Shown here: positions 1 to 5,819 of the stretch, piece by piece
Numbering within the stretch: the first letter of the stretch is position 1
Layout: the number at the start of each line of letters is the position of its first letter
DNA from: Syntrophomonadaceae bacterium
Lineage (GTDB): Bacteria > Bacillota > Syntrophomonadia > Syntrophomonadales > Syntrophomonadaceae
NCBI GenBank assembly: GCA_028698695.1
Contig: JAQVWB010000087.1
Location: 1-8,131, forward strand
DNA: 8,131 bases
Reading direction: 5' to 3'
Program-made: the position numbers and the translations under genes
The notes under the pieces: generated by a model
The model's input: only the letters and a program-made list of their open reading frames with translations
Database searches by the model: none
Told to the model about the DNA's origin: nothing

Positions 1-1
1 G

Positions 2-445
2 CTGTTGTTCAGCTTGTGGCTATTTTTGAGGACCTGGAAACAAATGCAATTTGTGCGACCCCGGTCCATTATTCTGGGACAGGGGGTCGCTCTGTTGTCC
101 TTGCTGGTGTATGTATGGTTAATTGGCAGTCCTGCAGGATGGGTCTTTTTACTTATCATACTGGGAGGCCTGGGTGGAGCGTGGTTAGCTCGCAGCCTCA
201 AAATGGATTACAGTGAGCAGGGGGTGGTTATGAGCTATTCGCTACCCTATTTGATAAGCTGGGTGGGATTATTATTATTTCTAACCCAGTCAATAACAAC
301 ACTAACCGGACGGGTCCCAATGGTAATGCTATTGCTTACTGCATTGAATACCGGCTGGAATCTGGGATTAAATGCTATGGTACTAAATCGCTATCACTAT
401 TTGCAAAAAGCTTCGTTGCCGGTAGTAATGCAGGCAAACAAATAA
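2..445 (+). CDS. Small polytopic membrane protein of unknown function, 5' end cut by window
   Basis: I do not recognise this family. The frame is open to the left edge, so the true start may lie outside the window. The first in-window candidate is a TTG at position 5, with no visible ribosome binding site because upstream sequence is missing. Counted from that TTG it has 146 residues. About four hydrophobic segments are visible, near residues 23-41, 45-63, 78-97 and 104-126. A basic stretch (R9, K12, R18, R20) before the first segment suggests a cytoplasmic N-terminus under the positive-inside rule. No catalytic or metal-binding motif is apparent, and the C-terminal tail is short and polar. 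It lies 94 bases upstream of the next plus-strand gene with no convincing terminator between, so it may belong to the same unit. It could be a subunit of a larger membrane complex or an orphan. That it is a real membrane protein is fairly sure; its function is unknown. Confidence 0.65.
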   Translation: MLFSLWLFLRTWKQMQFVRPRSIILGQGVALLSLLVYVWLIGSPAGWVFLLIILGGLGGAWLARSLKMDYSEQGVVMSYSLPYLISWVGLLLFLTQSITTLTGRVPMVMLLLTALNTGWNLGLNAMVLNRYHYLQKASLPVVMQANK

Positions 446-539
446 GGAAATATTTTTAAAAAACTTCCAGAGAGTTATATATAGAAAATGCCTTTCGCTT
501 TATCAGGGCAGTGCTTATAATATTTCGGGGGTGTGGCGA
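446..539 (+). promoter_or_regulatory. Short intergenic gap with possible -10 box
   Basis: The gap before the large exported-protein gene holds a perfect TATAAT at 516-521, preceded by TG at 512-513, which is one base off the extended -10 spacing. A matching -35 is poor: the hexamer 17 bases upstream (TTTCGC) matches only two consensus positions. Initiation near 528 would leave almost no leader before the ribosome binding site at 527-533. It is a weak candidate, and read-through from the upstream gene is equally possible. Confidence 0.25.
527..533 (+). promoter_or_regulatory. Ribosome binding site deciding a TTG start
   Basis: GGGGGTG can pair with the anti-Shine-Dalgarno CACCTCC using one G-U wobble. 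It lies 6 bases before the TTG at 540. It overlaps the alternative GTG at 531, which therefore cannot use it. Confidence 0.5.
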
Positions 540-2078
540 TTGTCTATAAGGAAAAAGAGATTCTTTCTGGCATTATGGATATTTGGATTTGCGCTGCCGC
601 TGGTGGCATATCCGCTAATTGCTTTGGGTCAGTCCTCTTATGAGCAGTATATGCCTCAGCAACAGACCCTTCCCGGTGGATTTCAACTAATGGAAATACA
701 GGAATATGAACATGCAGTTTATGGAGCCAATGCTCTGTCAGGAGTATGGCAGATAAGGGGTATAGGTTACCAGTATAGTCCGCGAAATGAACCCCAGGGT
801 AAAAATGACCGCGAATGGATAGGATGGATGAACCAGCAGGATATGGAAGCTGCAGTATATATTCATGTTGTTATTGGTGAAAAGACTGCTGTTTTTGATA
901 AGCACCTTGATCATTTCTCCAGCCAGGGTGGAATTATGAATATCCCTTGGTCAACAATGTTTGATACAGGGGGACCAACTTCATTGGGTGTTGATGAAGA
1001 TCAGGCCGTGCATCTTTCATTTCCCCCCGGATACATGTTCAGCAAAGGTAATATTGGGGTGCTGGTTTTATCATCACCAGGCGACCTCTGGCATTGGGAA
1101 AAACTTGGATTGAGTACATCAGATGTGGATAAGGTTCTCTTTACCATAGCCCAGAGCATAGGTAAAAGCATCCCCGGTTCGGATCAGGGTATCGGGGGAA
1201 TAACTGGTGGAGACACCACTTCGGATGGGAAAACCGGTCAACAGATTCCCAGCGCTACGATTCTACTGGCAACAGCTTTATCGGGTCTGGTTCTGACTGG
1301 TGGGGCTCTGGCAAATATAACTATAAACCGACCGGCGATTGCTCCGGCAAGTCCGCCGACTAATAGCGGAGTACCGCATATCGGGGAAGAACGCAACGGA
1401 CAGGTATGGTATAAACCACCCTGGGATCAGGGCGGTCCAATGTGGATAAGCAAATCTGACTATAATCAGATTAAGAATATGACAGCTCAGGGTAAAGTAT
1501 GGTCAGATCGTTGGGGTTGGACTGACCCGGAAGCGGTGGGGCAAAATGAAGCCTTCCGGGCACGCAACTGGTCCAGCTTTACCCAACAGGATAAAACTGC
1601 TCAGGCAGCAACTGAGGCTATTGGCAGGAGCCGGCAGGGTTACCGGCAGTCCATGCAGAATATTTTTAACCACCAGCGTCGTTACGAATTGGAAATAGAG
1701 CAAATACGGAACCTGCAGGAAGCAGGAAAAGCAGCTAAAAATGTAGCCTATTGGGAAAATGTTTGCCGAAACACCGAAGCTGTTTCCCGGACAGCCGATA
1801 TGGCCATAAACATTATGGGCAAAGTAGTCCCCGGAGGGGGATATGTAAGTGATGGCTATACCGTTCTGCGGGGAGCTGCGGAAGGATTAGGCAACGCTAT
1901 GGCTGAAGGCGGTAATTACAGCCGTCATATTGCTAAAGGTACCGCTCAGGGAGTATACGACCTAGCTATGGATAAAGCCAAAGATAAAGCTATGCAAGGT
2001 ATTAAAAGCAGTGGTCAATGGTCAAAGATTAAAACTGACAGCAGCGGGTATAATCCCGTTTTTCTGGTAAGAAAATAG
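540..2078 (+). CDS. Exported/membrane-anchored protein of unknown function with Trp-rich C-terminal half
   Basis: I do not recognise this 512-residue protein. Start: TTG at 540 is preferred over GTG at 531 because only the former has a usable ribosome binding site, and it gives a typical signal N-terminus, MSIRKKR, followed by a hydrophobic run (about residues 8-29) with a possible cleavage at ALG/QS near residue 30. Residues 31-225 form a mixed polar domain likely outside the membrane. A Gly/Thr-rich linker follows, and then a second hydrophobic segment at about 238-260. After it comes a Trp-rich motif (290-331, with WYKPPW and WSDRWGW), a Gln/Ala-rich helical, probably coiled-coil stretch (343-420), and a Gly-rich region (about 430-456). 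The second membrane segment would place the C-terminal half in the cytoplasm, which is inference. The zinc-ribbon gene starts 21 bases downstream, so the two products probably act together. No catalytic motif is seen. Repeated Lys/Ala helices near the C-terminus resemble no toxin I can name. Confidence 0.8.
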   Translation: MSIRKKRFFLALWIFGFALPLVAYPLIALGQSSYEQYMPQQQTLPGGFQLMEIQEYEHAVYGANALSGVWQIRGIGYQYSPRNEPQGKNDREWIGWMNQQDMEAAVYIHVVIGEKTAVFDKHLDHFSSQGGIMNIPWSTMFDTGGPTSLGVDEDQAVHLSFPPGYMFSKGNIGVLVLSSPGDLWHWEKLGLSTSDVDKVLFTIAQSIGKSIPGSDQGIGGITGGDTTSDGKTGQQIPSATILLATALSGLVLTGGALANITINRPAIAPASPPTNSGVPHIGEERNGQVWYKPPWDQGGPMWISKSDYNQIKNMTAQGKVWSDRWGWTDPEAVGQNEAFRARNWSSFTQQDKTAQAATEAIGRSRQGYRQSMQNIFNHQRRYELEIEQIRNLQEAGKAAKNVAYWENVCRNTEAVSRTADMAINIMGKVVPGGGYVSDGYTVLRGAAEGLGNAMAEGGNYSRHIAKGTAQGVYDLAMDKAKDKAMQGIKSSGQWSKIKTDSSGYNPVFLVRK

Positions 2079-2099
2079 TAATTGAAGAGGAGCGATTAA

Positions 2100-3179
2100 A
2101 TGCATTTAAGTGAAGACCGGCAGAACTGGCTGGCTGGATATGATGAATTACAATCCCTGATTGAATTACTGTCAATAGCAGTTAATCCGCTGGGGGTGCT
2201 TTCCGCTCAGCAAAGTAGTGGTGATCCAGGAGTAAAGGAGAGCTGGGATAAACTGAACGCTGATCAGCAGCAGGATTTGCGTAATATGTTGACTGCGCTG
2301 GCCAACCCCAGGCAGACTATTCATTTGGCCTGGACGATTGGGGATGCCCATTATATGCGGGTTACTCTGGCGCGAAAGGAGGGGCAGGAGGAGCTGGTCT
2401 GGTTAGCCCGCCAACCGGATGACCAGTATCAGCTTCAGGTTGTAACTGCTGAGGAATTAAATTTATTGCTGAATGATATATTGCAAATCTCTGCTTTGGG
2501 AGAAGAAAACAGTAACCAGAATTTATCAGCGCCGGGGGTTATGTCGGTATTGGGAACTACCGAACTGATGCGGCAAAGATATCATCAATCCATGCTTCTG
2601 CACCTGCCGATTGATAATGGGCTGACTATTAAACAGCTGCGGACGGTTCTGGCGGATGCCACCAGGGAAGACATCCGTTGGCCATTATGCTTTTGGGAAA
2701 AAAACCTGCCGGTTGAGTTTGCCTCCATAATAGCTCAGATAGAGAATACTTTACCGGAACTTGGCAGGACCGGATGGCTAAAGCCGGCAGCAGAGGATAA
2801 ATATATACTTACGGATAACACGTTATATCTGGCCGAAGAAATGTTGAATGAAAAGGCCAAATTATCAATGGTTGTCGCTACTACTAACGGGCAGGAAATA
2901 ATAATTCAGGATAGCCTGTTATTAGTTCGCGGTCCGCAGGCACTGTGGCTGTATTATATATTGGGAGAACAGGGAGGCGTAGGCCGGGTGGGGACCAGCG
3001 GCTGGAAGGCGCTCAGCAAGGCTTTATTAAGCCCACCGCAAGATGAGGCAATCGAGCCTGCAACTGCACAACCAGCTGCAGATGATAATACAGCGCGGTT
3101 TTGTTCCCAGTGCGGTTCACGCATTAATGCGGAAAGCAAATTTTGTGGCTCCTGCGGCAAAGCCCTGCAGGAGAGTTAA
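2100..3179 (+). CDS. Uncharacterised protein with C-terminal zinc ribbon
   Basis: This 359-residue protein has no signal peptide or membrane segment, so it is probably cytosolic. The ATG start is backed by GAGGAG at 2085-2090, 9 bases upstream. Residues 1-305 form an alpha/beta region of no family I recognise. Residues 306-331 are an Ala/Pro/Asp/Glu linker. Residues 333-359 hold a classic zinc ribbon with Cys335-x2-Cys338 and Cys349-x2-Cys352, of the kind often found at the ends of small bacterial adaptor proteins. Zinc ribbons of this type usually serve protein or nucleic-acid binding rather than catalysis. It follows the exported protein by 21 bases, so the two are probably one transcription unit, and the pairing suggests a cytosolic partner for that protein's inner half. 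The size and some of the sequence feel vaguely like secretion chaperones, but I could not support that. Its stop codon overlaps that of the convergent LuxR-type gene by 4 bases. Confidence 0.82.
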   Translation: MHLSEDRQNWLAGYDELQSLIELLSIAVNPLGVLSAQQSSGDPGVKESWDKLNADQQQDLRNMLTALANPRQTIHLAWTIGDAHYMRVTLARKEGQEELVWLARQPDDQYQLQVVTAEELNLLLNDILQISALGEENSNQNLSAPGVMSVLGTTELMRQRYHQSMLLHLPIDNGLTIKQLRTVLADATREDIRWPLCFWEKNLPVEFASIIAQIENTLPELGRTGWLKPAAEDKYILTDNTLYLAEEMLNEKAKLSMVVATTNGQEIIIQDSLLLVRGPQALWLYYILGEQGGVGRVGTSGWKALSKALLSPPQDEAIEPATAQPAADDNTARFCSQCGSRINAESKFCGSCGKALQES

Positions 3180-3186
3180 TAATTTT
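3149..3186 (+). terminator. Possible intrinsic terminator inside the end of the zinc-ribbon gene
   Basis: A strong hairpin lies in the last coding bases. CTCCTGCGGC (3149-3158) pairs with GCC (3162-3164) and GCAGGAG (3167-3173), giving 10 base pairs with an AAA loop and a 2-base bulge (3165-3166). It is followed by an imperfect T-rich tract across the stop codon (3176-3186). On the minus strand no T tract follows the hairpin, so any activity should favour the plus strand. It also encodes the second zinc-ribbon CxxC, so base composition there is constrained by the protein and the hairpin could be incidental. Confidence 0.4.
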
Positions 3187-4252
3187 CCTGATGGTCTAAT
3201 TTGTACATAACACTTATCAATTGACTGCGGGAATGAACCTCCATCTTGCTGAACAACCGTTTGACAAAAGTTTTCACGGTGTTTTCCGTAACTCCCAGTT
3301 CACAGGCAATTTGTTTGTTCGTTTTACCGCGGGTTATAAGGGAGGCAATTTGAGCTTCACGAGTAGTTAAAAAATTAGCGGTCAGTTCAGGGGCATATTT
3401 ATCATTAAAAACCACGAGGTAGGTGATTGATTTTAAATTGGATTCATCCTGCAACAAAAAGATTTGATAGCCGTATTTTCCCTCAGCAAGCTCCAGTACG
3501 CCGCGGGCATGCCGTGACGCAACCGGGGAGGCAGATGATTTGTAATGTTGATACCAATACTCACAGACTTCTTTTAGATGACTGTAAACATTTTGTCCGC
3601 TTACCAGTCTACGGGAGATTAATTCCCGGGCAGTACCGGTCGCTCCCAAAAGCTGGCCATGGCGGTCAATAAGTAGCAACAAGGGGGTTAACAGTGAAGT
3701 GCAAAGAGACGTCAAGCGGATATTCTGCAGCAAGGTCAAAGCACTGAAACGCGTATTTACATGTTCTTGCAGCAGTTTTAAAAGCAACATTTCATCGTTG
3801 CTGAAATCCTGCTGCTGTTTGTTGCGATGCAAAGATATTTCCCCGCATATTTTTCCTTCATGAAAAACCTGCATACAAGCCATATGATAAATGTCCAGAG
3901 GCATTAAAAAATCAGCTCTATGTTCATTACTGGCCCAATCCCGGTAATTCATATAATCTGAACTGCGGTCAGTAACGGGAATATTGTTCTGTGAAAAGAC
4001 AACCAGTTTGTATATATCAAAACCCTGATAATAATTATTATAATCAACAAAACTGCTGGTGCTTAGACCCTGCAGCAGGGGTTCTGAAAATTCATGGGAA
4101 TTTGAATTCACAACAAAAAAAGCGGCGCTATGGCAGGGAATAATTTGTTGCAGGCCACACAAAACATTAAGCCGTAACTCATTTATATCGGAACTGGCGT
4201 AAACTGTTTGCACTATGGAGTTGTATTTATGTAACTGATATTCAGCCAGCAT
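3176..4252 (-). CDS. LuxR-family transcriptional regulator with GAF-like sensor region
   Basis: A 358-residue DNA-binding regulator. The C-terminal HTH of the LuxR/GerE type spans about 294-352. It shows the LTTRE motif (295-299), the GKTNKQIA segment and the ENTVKTFVKRLFSKM recognition region (323-337). The N-terminal part (about 10-160) looks like a GAF-type small-molecule sensor, and residues 160-290 form a linker or second sensing domain. There is no receiver domain with phosphorylatable Asp, so a ligand rather than a kinase is the likely input. Start: an upstream extension in frame is possible, but GGTGGAGG (4267-4260) sits 7 bases before the ATG at 4252. The ATG at 4258 is only one base from that site and is a poor choice. 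The gene is divergent from the NCS1 permease, with a short shared control region, so it probably regulates the permease and itself. The ligand is not evident from sequence. Confidence 0.88.
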   Translation of the reverse strand: MLAEYQLHKYNSIVQTVYASSDINELRLNVLCGLQQIIPCHSAAFFVVNSNSHEFSEPLLQGLSTSSFVDYNNYYQGFDIYKLVVFSQNNIPVTDRSSDYMNYRDWASNEHRADFLMPLDIYHMACMQVFHEGKICGEISLHRNKQQQDFSNDEMLLLKLLQEHVNTRFSALTLLQNIRLTSLCTSLLTPLLLLIDRHGQLLGATGTARELISRRLVSGQNVYSHLKEVCEYWYQHYKSSASPVASRHARGVLELAEGKYGYQIFLLQDESNLKSITYLVVFNDKYAPELTANFLTTREAQIASLITRGKTNKQIACELGVTENTVKTFVKRLFSKMEVHSRSQLISVMYKLDHQENY

Positions 4253-4259
4253 TTTCATT

Positions 4260-4267
4260 CCTCCACC
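4260..4267 (-). promoter_or_regulatory. Ribosome binding site of the LuxR-type gene
   Basis: Read on the minus strand this is GGTGGAGG, close to an ideal Shine-Dalgarno. Seven bases separate it from the ATG at 4252, which sets the start. A longer frame beginning at 4405 would leave this strong site unused and would run through the divergent promoter region. Confidence 0.75.
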
Positions 4268-4272
4268 TTTCC

Positions 4273-4302
4273 ATAATACTAAGTTTTTTTGTCTAAAGTA
4301 AA
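4273..4302 (-). promoter_or_regulatory. Possible promoter for the LuxR-type gene
   Basis: On the minus strand, TTTACT (4302-4297) and TATTAT (4278-4273) are separated by 18 bases. The -35 matches consensus at 4 of 6 positions and the -10 at 5 of 6. Initiation would fall about where the ribosome binding site begins, giving a very short leader, so this is a weak call. It overlaps the -35 of the divergent permease promoter, so the two promoters would compete. Confidence 0.3.
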
Positions 4303-4317
4303 TGGATTTTGTATAAT
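4289..4317 (+). promoter_or_regulatory. Sigma-70-type promoter of the NCS1 permease gene
   Basis: TTGTCT (4289-4294) and a perfect TATAAT (4312-4317) are separated by exactly 17 bases. The -35 matches consensus at 4 of 6 positions. Initiation near 4324 would give a leader of about 27 bases before the ATG at 4351. Confidence 0.6.
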
Positions 4318-4328
4318 TGATAAACATT

Positions 4329-4340
4329 ATTTTATAAAAT
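4329..4340. promoter_or_regulatory. Perfect 12-bp palindrome, possible operator
   Basis: ATTTTATAAAAT is its own reverse complement. It sits just downstream of the permease promoter's -10 and before its start codon, where a bound repressor would block initiation or early elongation. The divergent LuxR-type protein is a natural candidate. Its AT-only composition means it could arise by chance in an AT-rich gap. Confidence 0.3.
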
Positions 4341-4350
4341 GCAGGTAGAG

Positions 4351-5577
4351 ATGAAATATATAGAAGTTCATACAATAAATCCAATTCCTTCCCGGGAAAG
4401 AACATCTACTTGGATAGACCTGGCATTTATCTGGGGAGCAGCCAGTATTTGTCTGCCAGCTTTTATTCTAGGCGGCGCTTTACTGGTTAACTATAGCTGG
4501 AACGAGGCATTGGCTATTAATTTCTGGGGCAATCTGCTGGTGGCATTATTAATTGCTGCCGGAGGAGCATACGGAATCAGTTCGGGTCAACCGGCAGTCA
4601 GCATGGGCAGATATGTCTTTGGACATGGTGCCGGACAATGGCTGCCTGCGATTTGTATATTAATAGCTATGCTGGGTTGGTATGCAGTAGTAACCGAATT
4701 TGCAGGGCAGGCTTTAAATAGCATGTTGATTCAGTACAGCGGGAATTCTTATTCAATGCCGGCAATTCTTGTGGTAGGCGCAATTACTGCAACTACTGCG
4801 CTGGGGGGATATCAGCGGGTTAAAGGGTTAAGTTTCCTGGCGGGATTGCCGCTGTTATTAATCTGTATTATTATTTTCATCTATTTAATGGATAATGCGG
4901 CAGCACCTCAACTCCTGGTATTTACCTTAGCCTTTCCACCGGGAGCCGGAATTAATCTTATAGTTGGAGGTTCCATTGCCGGGGCCATAGTAGCTTCTGA
5001 TTTTTCCCGCTATACACGCAGTCACACGCATAATCTGGCGGGTACTTTTATCGGAGTATTTATCCCGTCATTCTCTTTAGGCCTGATGGGAATGCTAAGC
5101 TACGTAATAACCGGAGACTGGAACCCTTTGCAAATTTTTAACTATCTGATCTGGTTGAGTATGCCGTTTATATTATTCAGTGCCTGGACTACCAATGATA
5201 ACCTTCTATATTCTTCAGGCCTGGCCCTGTCCAATATACTGCCGGGCTTAACCCGCTGGCAGAATACGCTTTGCTGTGCAATCGCAGGTATTGCGATGGC
5301 TTTGCTGGGTATAACCGGGCATCTTCAAACCTGGCTGAATATACTGGTGGTGATTACAGGGCCCCTGTTAGGTGTATGTCTGGCTCATCAACTGGCAGTT
5401 AAAACAGCCTATAAGGGCAAGACAAACTATGTAGCCTTGCTGGCAACTTCAATTGGAATTATAGCTGCTTGTGTTGTACCTGAATACCTGATATCTTCTC
5501 TGGGCAGTATATTAATTGCTGGTATAGTTTATATAATAATCGTTTGGGTTAGCAAAATACTAATATCTCAGGTTTGA
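4351..5577 (+). CDS. NCS1-family nucleobase permease, CodB-like
   Basis: A 408-residue polytopic membrane protein of the nucleobase:cation symporter-1 family, close to the usual CodB length (about 420). It should import cytosine or a related purine/pyrimidine driven by an ion gradient. About twelve hydrophobic segments are visible. Family-typical features are the N-terminal RTSTWIDLAFIWGAASICLP region (17-36), a GYQRVKGL loop, an S-D-F-S-RY segment, and WTTNDNLLYSSGLALSN at 279-295, the best recognition mark for cytosine permease-like members. Start: ATG at 4351 has a weak AGG (4343-4345) 5 bases upstream. The in-frame ATG at 4339 has no Shine-Dalgarno and would add only four residues. It is divergent from the LuxR-type regulator, which probably controls it. 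No cytosine deaminase or other catabolic gene is visible alongside, so the substrate remains open. Confidence 0.88.
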   Translation: MKYIEVHTINPIPSRERTSTWIDLAFIWGAASICLPAFILGGALLVNYSWNEALAINFWGNLLVALLIAAGGAYGISSGQPAVSMGRYVFGHGAGQWLPAICILIAMLGWYAVVTEFAGQALNSMLIQYSGNSYSMPAILVVGAITATTALGGYQRVKGLSFLAGLPLLLICIIIFIYLMDNAAAPQLLVFTLAFPPGAGINLIVGGSIAGAIVASDFSRYTRSHTHNLAGTFIGVFIPSFSLGLMGMLSYVITGDWNPLQIFNYLIWLSMPFILFSAWTTNDNLLYSSGLALSNILPGLTRWQNTLCCAIAGIAMALLGITGHLQTWLNILVVITGPLLGVCLAHQLAVKTAYKGKTNYVALLATSIGIIAACVVPEYLISSLGSILIAGIVYIIIVWVSKILISQV

Positions 5578-5603
5578 CATTACAGACTATTTTGTCGGAT
5601 AAT
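5574..5603 (+). promoter_or_regulatory. Promoter of the tup operon, overlapping the permease stop
   Basis: A perfect TTGACA (5574-5579) and GATAAT (5598-5603, 5 of 6) are separated by 18 bases. The -35 contains the TGA stop codon (5575-5577) of the permease gene. Initiation near 5610 would start the transcript just ahead of the riboswitch aptamer at 5621. Confidence 0.7.
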
Positions 5604-5611
5604 AATGACAA
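5592..5611. repeat. Small inverted repeat across the tup -10 box
   Basis: TTGTC (5592-5596) and GACAA (5607-5611) form a 5-bp inverted repeat with a 10-base spacer that contains the -10 hexamer. This geometry would suit an operator bound by a dimeric repressor, but the arms are short and chance is a real alternative. Confidence 0.2.
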
Positions 5612-5620
5612 TGTAATAAA

Positions 5621-5718
5621 TTTCTCCGAGATTAAAATCCTAAGGTAGATTACTAAGGATTTTAGTCCGATAGGGTGTATCGGGAAACGGATACGCCTCC
5701 CGTTGGAAAGGAGATGAA
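5621..5718 (+). ncRNA. Moco/Tuco-family riboswitch aptamer in the tup leader
   Basis: The leader has the hallmarks of the molybdenum/tungsten cofactor RNA motif. It opens with TTTCTCCGAG (5621-5630) and closes with GGAGATGAA (5710-5718), whose TCTCC/GGAGA parts can pair as the closing stem. Inside, a long hairpin pairs 5630-5641 with 5656-5667 (12 bp with one wobble) and extends past an A-A mismatch. A second hairpin pairs GTGTATC (5675-5681) with GATACGC (5690-5696). It is capped by GGGAAAC, a GAAA tetraloop, and followed by the conserved CCTCCCGTTGGAAAGGAG block (5696-5713). In that block CTCC can alternatively pair with GGAG, so two structures compete for the same strand. Known members sit before molybdate or tungstate transporters and cofactor synthesis genes and sense the finished pterin cofactor. 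Position before tupABC favours a tungsten-cofactor role, which is inference. Confidence 0.85.
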
Positions 5719-5739
5719 GCTTGACTTAAATCTAATAGC

Positions 5740-5777
5740 GGTTCTGGTTTGTTCATGCAGGCAGGGACCCTTTTTTT
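5740..5777 (+). terminator. Intrinsic terminator of the riboswitch (attenuator)
   Basis: GGTTCTGGTTTG (5740-5751) pairs with CAGGCAGGGACC (5758-5769) in a 12-position stem containing several G-U pairs and one G-A mismatch, around a 6-base loop. A run of seven T (5771-5777) follows. It lies between the aptamer and tupA, so it fits ligand-controlled transcription attenuation. An antiterminator partner was not identified by eye. Confidence 0.75.
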
Positions 5778-5806
5778 GTGCTGATTTTTAAAATGAATAT
5801 TATACC

Positions 5807-5813
5807 AGGAGGG
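5807..5813 (+). promoter_or_regulatory. Ribosome binding site of tupA
   Basis: AGGAGGG lies 6 bases before the ATG at 5820. It rules out the longer in-frame start GTG at 5778, which abuts the terminator T run and has no binding site. Confidence 0.8.
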
Positions 5814-5819
5814 ATTGGA

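Noticed and set aside
446..468. AT-rich imperfect hairpin after the first gene
   Set aside because: The stem is GGAA/TTCC plus A-T pairs with mismatches and no T tract after it, so it is too weak to call a terminator.
2954..3160. Minus-strand open frame opposite the zinc-ribbon gene
   Set aside because: It is antisense to the coding strand of the linker and zinc ribbon, with no binding site.
3427..3672. Plus-strand open frame inside the LuxR-type gene
   Set aside because: It is antisense to a well-supported regulator and has no binding site or homology features.
4253..4405. N-terminal extension of the LuxR-type protein to 4405
   Set aside because: It would run through the divergent promoter region and into the permease gene, and would ignore the strong binding site at 4260-4267.
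5778..5819. Longer tupA start at GTG 5778
   Set aside because: It directly follows the terminator T run and has no ribosome binding site. The ATG at 5820 has an ideal one and begins a normal lipoprotein signal.
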